64,000 nt of DNA. Origin: Aureimonas mangrovi (lineage in GTDB: Bacteria; Pseudomonadota; Alphaproteobacteria; Rhizobiales; Rhizobiaceae). The DNA is taken from assembly GCF_014058705.1 (NCBI RefSeq), contig NZ_CP059692.1, positions 1,927,001-1,991,000 of the forward strand, given 5' to 3'. The position numbers were made by a program, and so were the translations under genes. Of this stretch, positions 1 through 9,224 are shown in pieces; positions within the stretch are counted from its first letter, which is position 1; each line of letters opens with the position of its first letter. The notes under the pieces were generated by a model. That model was given only the letters and a program-made list of their open reading frames with translations. It was not told the origin of the DNA and searched no databases.

Positions 1-1516
1 GATCGACGTGGACGACGACATCGCCCTCGTCGAGGCCCGAGACCTCGGAGATGAAATCCGCACCTCGCCGTTTGCGCCGGCCTCGCCGCACGAGGCGATC
101 GCCAAGGATGTCCTGCTCGCCGACGACCGCGATGCGATCGGTGACGAAGCCCGACTCGATGCCAAGGACGGCGGTAGCGACTGTGTTGCGCCCCGCTTCC
201 AGCGCCTGTTTCAGGCTGTCGACATCCTTGATGTTGCCGAGGCCGTGCTCCTCGACGACCTGCCGCAGTCGGTCGCGCGAGCCCTCCGTCCATGCCGCGA
301 GAACGACCTGCCGACCGCCCGCGCGCAGCGACGAGATGTGGTCCACTGCCGCCTTGAACACGTTGACGTCGCCCGCCTGCCGCTCGGCGGCGAAGTTGCG
401 CCCTTTGGAGACGTCGAGATTAACGGTCTCGACGGTGCCGCCGGCATCCGTCAGTGCGTAGGCTGAGAGGCGGATGGGGTCGGCGACCGCGAGGTGCCCT
501 GCGAGTTCCTCGGCCGAGAGGTAGAGCTGGTCAGGGCTGAGCGGGTTGTAGGGTACGGCGTCGGCGCTGGCGGCGGCCGTCGAGCGGCGCCGGGCCTCGT
601 AATAGTCCTCCACAAGCTTGCGCCGCTCGCCCACGGCCTCGTCGACGAGATGGTCGAGCACGACCGGGAAACCCGCGACGTGATCGAACAGCGTTTCCAC
701 GTTCTCGTAGAAGAGCGGCAGCCAGTGCTCCATGCCGGGGAAGCGGCGCCCTTCGGAGACCGAGACATAAAGCCCATCGCCCCGCGACGGCGCGCCGAAT
801 AGCTTCACATAGTTGGTGCGGAAACGACTGATCGTCTGCTCGGTCAGCGTCACTTCCGAAACGGGCGCGAGCTCGAAGCTCTTGCGCTGGCCGGTGGTGC
901 GCTGTGTCGCAGGATCGAAGGCGCGGATCGATTCCAGCGTATCGCCGAAGAAGTCGAGCCGGATCGGCTCCTCCTCACCCGGCGCGAAGAGATCCAGGAT
1001 GCCGCCGCGCACGGCGTATTCGCCGCGCTCGCGCACCGTCGTCACACGCTCGAAACCGCCGCGCGACAGGACGTTGACGATGTGATCCATCGCGATGCGG
1101 CCGCTGGCCTTGGCGTGGATCGTCTCCTCCGCCAGCACTTTTGCCGGCGGCATCTTCTGCAGCATAGCGTTGGCGGTCGTCAGGATCACCGCGCGATGCG
1201 GTTCGGTGCGCAACGCATGAATTGCGGAGAGGGCCGAAAGGCGGCGCGCCGCCGCCTCGCTCGACGGGCCAACACGGTCATAGGGCAGGCAGTCCCAGGC
1301 CGGCAGCGACAGGATCGGCAGATCGGGTGCGACGAAGCGCAGCGCGTCTTCCAGTTCGCCCATGCGGTTGCCGTCCCGCATGACGAAGACGATCGGCTTC
1401 TTGCCGCCGCGCTCGCGTGCGATCTCCGCGAGGAGAAACGCCTCGTAGCCCTCGACGACATTGCCGACGCGCAGCGAGCCGCCGCGAGACAGCACTTTCT
1501 TCAGATCCGCACTCAC
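1..1516 (-). CDS. mfd: Transcription-repair coupling factor Mfd (N-terminal part, runs off the window)
   Basis: Mfd is an ATP-driven translocase that removes stalled RNA polymerase from damaged DNA and recruits UvrA. About 505 N-terminal residues are present: the UvrB-like damage-recognition region, then the beginning of the RNA-polymerase-interacting domain (EGDVVVHVD at the window edge). The helicase motor lies outside the window. I chose the GTG start at 1516 because its GTGA overlaps the stop of sdhE, the tight coupling expected in an operon, and the protein then begins VSADLKKVLSRGGSLRVG, a normal alphaproteobacterial Mfd N-terminus. Several other frames are open here but none resembles a protein. 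Family assignment is secure; only the C-terminal end is missing. Confidence 0.93.
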   Translation of the reverse strand, partial: MSADLKKVLSRGGSLRVGNVVEGYEAFLLAEIARERGGKKPIVFVMRDGNRMGELEDALRFVAPDLPILSLPAWDCLPYDRVGPSSEAAARRLSALSAIHALRTEPHRAVILTTANAMLQKMPPAKVLAEETIHAKASGRIAMDHIVNVLSRGGFERVTTVRERGEYAVRGGILDLFAPGEEEPIRLDFFGDTLESIRAFDPATQRTTGQRKSFELAPVSEVTLTEQTISRFRTNYVKLFGAPSRGDGLYVSVSEGRRFPGMEHWLPLFYENVETLFDHVAGFPVVLDHLVDEAVGERRKLVEDYYEARRRSTAAASADAVPYNPLSPDQLYLSAEELAGHLAVADPIRLSAYALTDAGGTVETVNLDVSKGRNFAAERQAGDVNVFKAAVDHISSLRAGGRQVVLAAWTEGSRDRLRQVVEEHGLGNIKDVDSLKQALEAGRNTVATAVLGIESGFVTDRIAVVGEQDILGDRLVRRGRRKRRGADFISEVSGLDEGDVVVHVD

Positions 1517-1809
1517 GAGCCGCTCTCCGCCTCGCCCGCATGGAACGCCTTCACCTGCCGAAAGACGGGCGTGTCGTAATTGGCGGGCGTTTCCTCGGCG
1601 CCGATCATCCAGGCGAAGAGATCGCGATCCTGCGCCTCCATCAGAAGCTCGTAGTCGGTCAGGTCCTCGTCGCTCAGCGTGCCGATCCGCGCATCCGCGA
1701 AGCGTCCGAGCACGAGATCCATCTCCCGCGTGCCTCGATGCCACGAATGGTAGAGCGCCTTGCGGCGCCGCACGTCGAGATCGATGGAGGAGCGCGTCAT
1801 TCCGCTCAT
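1513..1809 (-). CDS. sdhE: FAD assembly factor SdhE (succinate dehydrogenase assembly factor 2 family)
   Basis: Small cytoplasmic protein that promotes covalent attachment of FAD to the flavoprotein subunit of succinate dehydrogenase. The 98-residue product has the family length and the conserved RGxxExD motif (HRGTREMD) preceded by RRRKALYHSW. The ATG at 1809 follows an AGGGGA ribosome-binding site; an in-frame ATG at 1800 is an alternative. It is translationally coupled to mfd downstream through a GTGA overlap. It is divergent from recG, and the 164-bp gap between them must hold both promoters. The mfd-sdhE-recG neighbourhood is common in Hyphomicrobiales. Confidence 0.9.
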   Translation of the reverse strand: MSGMTRSSIDLDVRRRKALYHSWHRGTREMDLVLGRFADARIGTLSDEDLTDYELLMEAQDRDLFAWMIGAEETPANYDTPVFRQVKAFHAGEAESGS

Positions 1810-1973
1810 GCTGTTCCCCTGAGGCCGGCCGCTTCGTCAGCGACAGAACGCGCGGGGGCCGCTTTTCAAGCGGCCGCACCTCGCGGCAATGTCCGTTCGT
1901 CGCACCGATATAGTTGGCCGGTCACGCCCTGTCAGCCTTGCCAGCGCAGGGCGAGACGATAAAGGTCGCGGCC

Positions 1974-4076
1974 ATGCGCCCCTCCGTCCTCGATCCGCTC
2001 TTCGCGCCCGCCTCCAGCCTGCCGGGCATCGGCCCCAAGCTGGCGGGCCTTCTCGATACCCTGCTTCTGCCGGCGGGCTCGCAGAGCGGTGCACGCGTGC
2101 GCGACCTTTTGTTCCATCTGCCGAGCGGCATCGTGGACCGGCGGCGGCGCGCCGAGATCGCGACCGCCCCCGAGGGTACGCTCGTGACGCTCGAGCTTCG
2201 CATCGACCGGCACCAGCCGGGGGCGACCCGCGCCCAGCCGACCCGCGTCTTCGCCCACGACGAAACGGGCGAGATCGCCCTCACCTATTTTCGCGCGCAG
2301 TCGGCGTGGCTGGAGAAGCTCCTGCCCGCAGGCGAGACGATGATCGTCTCCGGCAAGGTCGAGTGGTTCAACGGCCGCCCGCAGATGGTTCATCCAGACT
2401 TCGTCGCCCCGCTCGCCGAGGCCGAGACGCTGCCCCTCGTCGAACCCGTCTATCCGATGACGGCGGGGCTTTCGGCCAAGGTCCTGCGCAAGGCCATCGA
2501 AGCGGCGCAGGAGCGTTCGCCAGAGTTGCCGCAATGGCTGGATCCCGAAATGGCGCGGCGGCACGCCTTTCCGCCGGTCGGCGAAGCGGTGGCCAGGCTT
2601 CACGCCCCGCGTGATCCTGCCGACATCGCGCTCGACGGCCCCGCGTGGAAACGCCTCGCCTATGACGAGCTTCTGGCCAGCCAGCTTGCTCTCGCCCTCT
2701 CGCGTCAGCGGATGAAGAAGGCGCCGGGCCGCGCGCTCGGCGGCGATGGCGCGAGGCGTGAAGCGGCGCGCGCCGCCCTGCCCTTCGCGCTGACCGAAGG
2801 CCAGGAGAAGGCCGTGGCCGAAATCCTCGCAGACATGGGCCGCGAGGAGCGGATGCTCCGTCTCCTGCAGGGAGACGTCGGAGCCGGCAAGACGGTGGTC
2901 GCGCTGATGGCGATGGCGGCGGCGGCCGAATCCGGGGCGCAGTCCGCGCTTCTCGCGCCGACGGAAATCCTCGCCCGCCAGCACCACGCCGGCCTGTCGC
3001 GCTGGTGCGAGGCGGCCGGTTTGTCCATCGTCCTCCTGACCGGGCGCGACAGCGGCCGCGCGCGCGCGGAAAAGCTCCAGCGCATCGCCGACGGCGAAGT
3101 CGATATCGTCGTCGGCACGCACGCGCTCTTCCAGGACGATGTCGCGTATCACGATCTCGGTCTCGTCGTCGTCGACGAGCAGCATCGCTTCGGCGTTCAC
3201 CAGCGTCTCAGCCTCACCCGCAAGGGCCGCGCGCCCGACCTTCTCGTCATGACGGCGACGCCCATACCCCGTACGTTGGTGCTGGCCGCCTTCGGCGACA
3301 TGGACGTCTCGCGGCTGGAGGGAAAGCCAGCGGGCCGCAAGCCCATCGCGACGGTCGCCGTGCCGATGGAGCGCATGGGTGACATCGTGGAGAGGGCGCG
3401 CAAGGCGATCGAGGCCGGCGACAAGCTCTATTGGGTCTGCCCGCTGGTCGAGGAGAGCGACAAGAGCGAGCTGACGGCCGCGCAGGAGCGTTTCGAGCAT
3501 CTGCGGAAGGTGCTTGGTGACGTCGTCGGTCTCGTCCACGGCCGAATGAGCGGCGAGGAGAAGGACGCCGCGATGGCGGACTTCAAGTCGGGGCGCACGC
3601 GCATCGTCGTCGCGACGACGGTGATCGAGGTCGGCGTCGACGTGCCGGACGCCTCGATCATCGTCATTGAGCATGCCGAGCGTTTCGGGCTCTCGCAGCT
3701 CCACCAGCTTCGCGGGCGCGTCGGACGCGGCGACAAGGCCTCGTCCTGCGTGCTCCTCTATCGCGGGCCGCTCGGCGAGACGGCGCGTGCGCGGCTGGAG
3801 GTCATCCGTGACAGCGAGGACGGCTTCCGCATCGCCGAGGAAGATTTGAAGCTGCGCGGCGAAGGCGATCTCCTCGGCACCCGCCAGTCCGGCATGCAGG
3901 CGTTCCGCATCGCCAGCCTCGCGGACCACGCCGAGCTGATGGAGATCGCCCGCGACGATGCGCGGCTGACACTGACGCGTGACCCCGAGCTTAAGAGCGA
4001 GCGCGGCGAGGCGCTGCGCGTTCTCCTCTACCTCTTCGGCAAGGACGAGGCAGTCCGCCTCCTGCGCGCCGGCTGA
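1974..4076 (+). CDS. recG: ATP-dependent DNA helicase RecG
   Basis: RecG reverses stalled replication forks and branch-migrates Holliday junctions. The 700-residue protein has the wedge/OB domain in the first ~200 residues, then a superfamily 2 helicase core: Walker A GDVGAGKT, a DEQH box (VVVDEQHRFG), MTATPIPRT (motif III), and QLRGRVGRG (motif VI) near the C-terminus. I start at ATG 1974 because MRPSVLDPLFAPASSLPGIG matches the usual alphaproteobacterial RecG N-terminus. The frame extends upstream to a TTG at 1914, but those 20 residues look non-coding. It converges with glmS, with only three bases between the two stops. Confidence 0.95.
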   Translation: MRPSVLDPLFAPASSLPGIGPKLAGLLDTLLLPAGSQSGARVRDLLFHLPSGIVDRRRRAEIATAPEGTLVTLELRIDRHQPGATRAQPTRVFAHDETGEIALTYFRAQSAWLEKLLPAGETMIVSGKVEWFNGRPQMVHPDFVAPLAEAETLPLVEPVYPMTAGLSAKVLRKAIEAAQERSPELPQWLDPEMARRHAFPPVGEAVARLHAPRDPADIALDGPAWKRLAYDELLASQLALALSRQRMKKAPGRALGGDGARREAARAALPFALTEGQEKAVAEILADMGREERMLRLLQGDVGAGKTVVALMAMAAAAESGAQSALLAPTEILARQHHAGLSRWCEAAGLSIVLLTGRDSGRARAEKLQRIADGEVDIVVGTHALFQDDVAYHDLGLVVVDEQHRFGVHQRLSLTRKGRAPDLLVMTATPIPRTLVLAAFGDMDVSRLEGKPAGRKPIATVAVPMERMGDIVERARKAIEAGDKLYWVCPLVEESDKSELTAAQERFEHLRKVLGDVVGLVHGRMSGEEKDAAMADFKSGRTRIVVATTVIEVGVDVPDASIIVIEHAERFGLSQLHQLRGRVGRGDKASSCVLLYRGPLGETARARLEVIRDSEDGFRIAEEDLKLRGEGDLLGTRQSGMQAFRIASLADHAELMEIARDDARLTLTRDPELKSERGEALRVLLYLFGKDEAVRLLRAG

Positions 4077-4079
4077 CGG

Positions 4080-5906
4080 CTACTCGACTGTAACCGACTT
4101 CGCTAGGTTGCGCGGCTGGTCGACATCGGTGCCCATCTGCACGGCCGTGTGGTAGGCCAAAAGCTGTAGCGGAACGGTGTAGACAATGGGGGTCAGAATG
4201 TCCGGCATGTCCGGCAGGACGATCGTCTCGGCGGCATCCACTGCGCCCGAAGACGCGCCGCGTTCATCGGTGATCAAAAGGATGCGCCCGCCGCGCGCTG
4301 CGACCTCCTGCATGTTCGAGACCGTCTTCTCGAACAGGCGGTCATGCGGAGCGACGACGACGACAGGCATGTCCTCGTCGATCAGCGCGATAGGCCCATG
4401 CTTCAGCTCACCCGCCGCATAACCTTCCGCGTGGATGTAGCTGATTTCCTTTAGCTTCAACGCGCCTTCCATCGCGATCGGATAGGAGGAGCCGCGCCCG
4501 AGGAACAGCGCATGGCGATAGGTCGCCATCTCGCGCGCGATGGTCTCGATCCGATCCTCCAGAAGGAGCGCCGCGTTGATGAGACGCGGCGCTTCTGCAA
4601 GCGCTGCAGTGAGTTCCAGCTCCTGCGCCTCGGTAAGAACTCCGCGTTCGATGCCGGCTCGCACGGACATCGCGGCGAGCGCCATGAGCTGGCAGGTGAA
4701 GGCCTTGGTGGAGGCGACGCCGATCTCAGGCCCGGCCAGCGTCGGCAGCACGATGTCGCTCTCGCGCGCCATCGTCGATTCCGGCACGTTCAGGATCGAC
4801 GCCGTACGCAGGCCCATCTCTTTGGCGTAGCGCAGCGAGGCAAGCGTGTCGGCCGTCTCGCCCGACTGAGAGACGAAGAGCGCCAGATCGACGTCATCGA
4901 GCGGGCTCTCGCGATAGCGGAACTCGGACGCGACATCGAGATCGCAGGCGATTCGAGCATAACGTTCGAAATAGTACCTTCCGACATGGCCGGCGAGAAA
5001 ACCAGTGCCGCAGGCCGAAATCGCCATGCGCTTCACAGCGGAGAAGTCGAGCGGCTGGCCGTGCGGGGCGCGCGTGCGCCCCGTCGTCATGTCCACGAAG
5101 GCGCCGAGCGTGTGCCCGACCACTTCGGGCTGCTCGTAGATCTCCTTCTGCATGAAGTGGCGGTGATTGCCCTTGTCCACGTAGAAGGCTTTGCCCACGG
5201 CGCGCCTCAGCGGCCGGGAAACTTGTGCACCGCTCGCGTCGTAGATCGTCGCACCGCCGTTATCCAAGACAACCCAGTCGCCGTCCTCCAGGTAGCGCAC
5301 GGCGTCGGTGAAGGGCGAAAGCGCGATGGCATCCGAGCCGAGGAACATCTCGTCCTGCCCCTCGCCCACGGCCAGCGGCGAGCCCTTGCGTGCGCCGATC
5401 AGGAGAGCCTCCTCACCGTGGAAGACGAAGGCGAGCGAGAACGCGCCCTCCAGCCGCTTCAAGGTCGACTGGACGGCGTCCCTGGGCGATGCGCCGCGAT
5501 CGAGCTCGCGCGTGGCGTAGACGGCAACAGTCTCGGTGTCGGTGTCGCTCTCGAACGAATAGCCATCGGCCGACAGCTCGGCCTTAAGTTCGCGGAAGTT
5601 CTCGATGATCCCGTTGTGCACGACCGCCAGACGCTTCGTCGCATGCGGATGCGCGTTGCGCGTCGTCGGCGCGCCGTGCGTTGCCCAGCGCGTGTGTCCG
5701 ATGCCGATCGTGCCCGGCAGGGCATCTTCGGCCAGCACTTTCTCCAGATTGACGAGCTTGCCCTCCGCGCGGCGGCGGTCCAGCACCCCGTCATGCACCG
5801 TTGCGATGCCGGCGGAATCGTAGCCGCGATACTCCAGGCGCTTCAGCGCATCGACGAGACGCGAGGCGACGTCGCTTCGGCTAACGATTCCGATGATACC
5901 GCACAT
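4080..5906 (-). CDS. glmS: Glutamine--fructose-6-phosphate aminotransferase (isomerizing)
   Basis: First committed step of hexosamine synthesis: fructose-6-phosphate plus glutamine gives glucosamine-6-phosphate and glutamate. The 608-residue protein has an N-terminal class II glutaminase domain with the catalytic Cys directly after the initiator Met (MCGIIGIVSR), followed by two SIS sugar-isomerase domains and the usual C-terminal end (PRNLAKSVTVE). Although the frame is open further upstream to 5954, the nucleophilic Cys must be N-terminal, so the start is 5906. It lies 112 bp downstream of glmU on the same strand, so two successive enzymes of UDP-GlcNAc synthesis are adjacent. No glmS ribozyme-like leader is evident. 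Confidence 0.96.
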   Translation of the reverse strand: MCGIIGIVSRSDVASRLVDALKRLEYRGYDSAGIATVHDGVLDRRRAEGKLVNLEKVLAEDALPGTIGIGHTRWATHGAPTTRNAHPHATKRLAVVHNGIIENFRELKAELSADGYSFESDTDTETVAVYATRELDRGASPRDAVQSTLKRLEGAFSLAFVFHGEEALLIGARKGSPLAVGEGQDEMFLGSDAIALSPFTDAVRYLEDGDWVVLDNGGATIYDASGAQVSRPLRRAVGKAFYVDKGNHRHFMQKEIYEQPEVVGHTLGAFVDMTTGRTRAPHGQPLDFSAVKRMAISACGTGFLAGHVGRYYFERYARIACDLDVASEFRYRESPLDDVDLALFVSQSGETADTLASLRYAKEMGLRTASILNVPESTMARESDIVLPTLAGPEIGVASTKAFTCQLMALAAMSVRAGIERGVLTEAQELELTAALAEAPRLINAALLLEDRIETIAREMATYRHALFLGRGSSYPIAMEGALKLKEISYIHAEGYAAGELKHGPIALIDEDMPVVVVAPHDRLFEKTVSNMQEVAARGGRILLITDERGASSGAVDAAETIVLPDMPDILTPIVYTVPLQLLAYHTAVQMGTDVDQPRNLAKSVTVE

Positions 5907-6018
5907 GGGCAAGGCTCCGGCTGGGACGCGTGACAAATCAGGGCGATGCCCCATAAATCACGGAGCACGCAACGACGCTGATAGATTTTGATGTCTGAAG
6001 ATTACCGCCGAGCGAACG

Positions 6019-7380
6019 TCACTTCGCGTCTGCCTTCGCCTTCCTGGCGGCGGCGACACGCTCCCTGATCTCGCGCCCGCGCCCCTCCTTCGTCACCTGA
6101 CGCCCGCGGCCGATTGCCAGCGCGTCCGCCGGCACATCGTCGGTCAAGACGCTGCCCGAGCCGATATAGGCGCCATCGCCGATCGCAATCGGCGCGACCA
6201 GCGAGGAGTTGGAACCGACGAAGACGTCCGCGCCGATATCGGTGTGGTGCTTGTTGGCGCCATCGTAATTGCAGGTGATCGTGCCGGCGCCGATGTTGGC
6301 GCGAGCGCCGACGCGCGCGTCGCCGATATAGGTCAGATGGTTGACCTTGGCCCCCGGCTCGATCTCGGCATTCTTCGTCTCGCAGAAATTGCCGATCTTC
6401 GCGCCTTCGCCGAGTCGCGTGCCCGGTCGCAGACGCGCGAAAGGGCCAACCGAGGCCCCGGACGCGACCTTTGCCCCCTCTAGATGCGAAAAGCCGTGAA
6501 TCACGACCCCCGAAGCGACAGCGACGCCGGGACCGAAGACGACATTGGGCTCCACAACAACGTCCTCGCCGATCTGCGTGTCGAAGGCAAGGAACACGGT
6601 TTCGGGCGCAATCATCGTGACGCCCGCCAGCATCAGCTCGCGGCGCCGCCGCGCCTGCCATAGCGCCTCGACGGCCGCGAGTTCCACGCGCGTATTGACG
6701 CCGAGAAGCTCGGAGGCGTCGGCCTCGATCGCCCGTACGCGATGCCCCTCGCCACGGGCGATCTCGACGATGTCCGTCAGGTAGTACTCTCTTTTGGCGT
6801 TGGCGTTGCCGATCTTCTCAAGGAGCGCCAGCGCGAGGCGTCCGTTGAGCGCCATCACGCCTCCATTGCAGAAATCGACCCCGCGCTCTTCCTCGCTCGC
6901 GTCCTTCTCCTCGCGGATGGCCAAGAGTTCGCCGTCCCGCGTCAGGAGGCGGCCATAGCCGGTCGGGTCGGGCGTGCGGAAGCCGACGACGCAAACGGCC
7001 GCGCCATCGACCACCTCGGCGCGCGCCCGCGCCAGCGTTTCAGCAGCGATCAACGGCGTATCGCCGAAGAGGATCAGGAGATCGTCGTGGCCCGCCTCGA
7101 TCGCCTCGCGAGCGGCCAGCACCGCATGGCCGGTGCCGAGACGCTCCGTTTGAAGATGCACGGACACGTTCGCGGCGTGGCGCTTAACGGCAGCCTCCAC
7201 CGACCCTGCGTCACGCCCGACGACGAGGGCAACGGCCTGCGATCCGGCAGAGCCTGCGGCGAGGACGGCGTGGCCGACCATCGGCAGCCCGGCCACCTCG
7301 TGCAGAACCTTCGAGCGCGAAGACTTCATGCGCGTTCCCTCGCCGGCGGCGAGCACGATCGAAAGGCAGCTTCTCGTCAT
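6019..7380 (-). CDS. glmU: Bifunctional glucosamine-1-phosphate acetyltransferase / GlcNAc-1-P uridyltransferase
   Basis: Makes UDP-GlcNAc for peptidoglycan and lipopolysaccharide. The 453-residue protein has an N-terminal nucleotidyltransferase domain ([18 protein letters not shown], the GxGTRMxSxxxK pyrophosphorylase signature, about residues 10-28) and a C-terminal left-handed beta-helix of hexapeptide repeats (about 260-430) with the acetyltransferase active region ([24 protein letters not shown]). Length and domain order are normal. It is preceded by ccdA, 24 bp upstream on the same strand, and followed by glmS. Confidence 0.96.
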   Translation of the reverse strand: MTRSCLSIVLAAGEGTRMKSSRSKVLHEVAGLPMVGHAVLAAGSAGSQAVALVVGRDAGSVEAAVKRHAANVSVHLQTERLGTGHAVLAAREAIEAGHDDLLILFGDTPLIAAETLARARAEVVDGAAVCVVGFRTPDPTGYGRLLTRDGELLAIREEKDASEEERGVDFCNGGVMALNGRLALALLEKIGNANAKREYYLTDIVEIARGEGHRVRAIEADASELLGVNTRVELAAVEALWQARRRRELMLAGVTMIAPETVFLAFDTQIGEDVVVEPNVVFGPGVAVASGVVIHGFSHLEGAKVASGASVGPFARLRPGTRLGEGAKIGNFCETKNAEIEPGAKVNHLTYIGDARVGARANIGAGTITCNYDGANKHHTDIGADVFVGSNSSLVAPIAIGDGAYIGSGSVLTDDVPADALAIGRGRQVTKEGRGREIRERVAAARKAKADAK

Positions 7381-7404
7381 CGGCGACAGGTCCTCGGGTC
7401 GGCG

Positions 7405-8142
7405 TCAGCCGATCATCTGCAGAGCGGGAAAGGTTTCGAGCAGCCAGAACGACATCGACTGGATGCTGCCGGTCAGGAACAGGACGCCCGTGACCACGAG
7501 AAGCCCGCCCATGGCCTTCTCGATCGTGGCGAAATGTGCCCGCACGCGTGAGACGGCGCGCAGGAAGGCGCCCGAAAAGGCAGCCGCGAGCACGAAGGGA
7601 ATGCCGAGTCCGGCCGAATAGAAGCCGAGCAGGACGGCACCTTCCCCCACCGTCTGCTGCGTGCCGGCAAGGCCGAGGATCGCCCCGAGGACGGGGCCGA
7701 TGCAGGGCGTCCAGCCGAAGGCGAAGGCAAGCCCCATCAGATAGGCGCCGAGGATCGACCTCGGGCGATCGGGCGCGGTGAGCCGTGCCTCGCGCAACAG
7801 AAGCCCAATGCGGAAGACGCCGAGGAAGTTCAGCCCCATCACGATGATCGCGATCCCGGCAAGAATCCCGAGCCAGTCGAGATTCTGACGCAGTACCTGC
7901 CCGATCGTCGAGGCGCCGGCCCCGAGCGCGACGAAGACGGTGGAGAAGCCGAGGACGAAGACGAGAGCGGTGCCGACGAGGCGCGCATAACTGCGTGTCG
8001 GTAGGTCGACACCTGAGCGCAGGTCTTCCGCCGAGACGCCTGCCATGTAGCACAGATAGGGTGGGACGAGGGGCAGGACGCAGGGGCTGAGGAAGGACAG
8101 CGCGCCCCCGAGGACAGCCGTCGGGTAGGAGAGCTCGATCAA
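7405..8142 (-). CDS. ccdA: CcdA-type cytochrome c biogenesis / thiol-disulfide transmembrane protein
   Basis: Inner-membrane protein that passes reducing equivalents from cytoplasmic thioredoxin to periplasmic thiol proteins, chiefly for cytochrome c maturation. The 245 residues form about six hydrophobic segments. The two family redox cysteines sit in Pro-flanked motifs: LSPCVLPLVPPYL in the first membrane helix and FGWTPCIGPVLG in the middle of the protein. The start at 8142 gives MIELSYPTAVLGGALSFLSP, typical of the DsbD/CcdA membrane core without periplasmic domains. It is probably the first gene of a ccdA-glmU-glmS transcript, though the functions are unrelated. Confidence 0.88.
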   Translation of the reverse strand: MIELSYPTAVLGGALSFLSPCVLPLVPPYLCYMAGVSAEDLRSGVDLPTRSYARLVGTALVFVLGFSTVFVALGAGASTIGQVLRQNLDWLGILAGIAIIVMGLNFLGVFRIGLLLREARLTAPDRPRSILGAYLMGLAFAFGWTPCIGPVLGAILGLAGTQQTVGEGAVLLGFYSAGLGIPFVLAAAFSGAFLRAVSRVRAHFATIEKAMGGLLVVTGVLFLTGSIQSMSFWLLETFPALQMIG

Positions 8143-8243
8143 GAGAACGGCCCTCTCGATCCAAGCGTGGCCAGGGCTGCGGGGTGCATCATGGCGCCGG
8201 TTCTATCGCGGCGCCGCGCGAGCGGCAATCGCTCCCGCGCGGA

Positions 8244-8272
8244 TTGACCGCGACGGCTGCCAAACCTATGGT
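8244..8272 (+). promoter_or_regulatory. Probable sigma-70 promoter of tRNA-Lys
   Basis: A -35-like TTGACC (8244-8249) and a -10-like TATGGT (8267-8272) are separated by 17 bp and end 34 bp before the mature 5' end of the tRNA. The spacing is ideal, and nothing else on this strand needs a promoter here. Confidence 0.55.
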
Positions 8273-8306
8273 CCGCGCCGACTCGGTGGTTCCCTCACGG
8301 GCCGGA

Positions 8307-8382
<76 letters not shown>

Positions 8383-8511
8383 TTCTTTCAACAGCGTTAT
8401 CAAAGACTTGGCGGGTCGTCAGTTTACTACGGCGGCGGCTGGCAGTCTGCCCATGTTGCAACTCATTACCCTTGATTTACCGGCGATTCCCTACATCGTC
8501 GGCATCTCCGC

Positions 8512-8532
8512 GCGACATGGATGCGACATGGG
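8512..8532 (+). promoter_or_regulatory. Putative integrase arm-type sites, left arm
   Basis: Two direct copies of GCGACATGG(G) begin at 8512 and 8523, an 11-bp period (one helical turn). They lie about 130 bp inside attL. The same pair with the same period and orientation occurs inside attR at 43496-43516. Paired short direct repeats on both arms are typical of tyrosine-integrase arm sites; binding itself is inferred. Confidence 0.55.
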
Positions 8533-9191
8533 CGGCCGCCCTCTGGCGTCGGCGGCGGGGCTGCGTGGTCGGCGAAACGGACCGCGCAACGGCCTCCCGG
8601 ATTCGCGGATAATTGGCCTCGCCCATGGCTCAGACCGCCGGCCGAACCCACCTAGCGGCCAGCGTTCGACGAAGCTGTCGCCGTCGACGGACGACGCGCG
8701 GGTGATCGTCGCTTGGGCAGCGAGGACGATGGTGCGCACACACGAGCCGGACGGCCCCTACACGAAGTACGGCGTTTTCCTCGATGATCTCTCGCCGACG
8801 GGTCGTGCGAAGCGGCACCTCTTCCGCACGGTTGATCCGCGCGCAGCCGGGCTACAGTCGTCGAGGGAAGGTCTGAACGCCTGCTTTGAGCGCGACACGC
8901 TGGTGCTCGCTAGCCAAGGTCTTGGCGTCACACCGCTGGCTCGGCGGCGAGCCGGCGCGCATATCGGCCGTCCACGGCCGGCGTGAGGTGACGCTGATGC
9001 TCGAGCATCTGGCCGGCATGCGAGAGGTGCGCGTGTCGTCGAGCATGGTGCGGCGGGCCGCGTAGCAGCGGCGGCTTGTTCCCGTGAAACGGCACTCAGG
9101 CGGAGAATAAGGAGAACTTAAGCGAATGGTCGCCACCCTTGTCATACTCGCGCAAGCTGTTTAGGCCATGCCAACAGAGAGCAATTCGCTC

Positions 9192-9201
9192 GCGACATAG
9201 G
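9192..9201 (+). promoter_or_regulatory. Additional GCGACATAGG copy (possible arm-type site)
   Basis: A single copy, identical to the outer right-arm repeat, lies 24 bp upstream of the ATPase gene. It could be a third left-arm integrase or excisionase site, or chance. Confidence 0.3.
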
Positions 9202-9224
9202 CCCACTTCCGAGGGGAAACAGCC

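Larger units (their letters stand above)
8383..9224. other. 842-bp left-end region of the element without a convincing gene
   Basis: Open frames exist on both strands (the longest from 8408 to 8986 on +), but their products are Arg/Pro-rich and look like GC-rich noise. A short frame at about 8877-9065 ends in a more protein-like stretch (EVTLMLEHLAGMREVRV) but lacks a good start or ribosome-binding site, so it may be a gene remnant. The region does contain two direct repeats, GCGACATGG at 8512 and GCGACATGGG at 8523, and a further GCGACATAGG at 9192, described separately. Confidence 0.5.

Noticed and set aside
1932-3929. 665-residue open frame opposite recG
   Set aside because: Antisense shadow of a high-GC gene; the product resembles no protein and recG is unmistakable.
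5907-6018. glmS ribozyme or riboswitch leader
   Set aside because: The 112-bp gap is too short and shows no structure like the Gram-positive ribozyme.
8408-8986. 192-residue rightward frame after the tRNA
   Set aside because: Composition typical of non-coding GC-rich DNA, and it covers the putative arm sites; no family resemblance.
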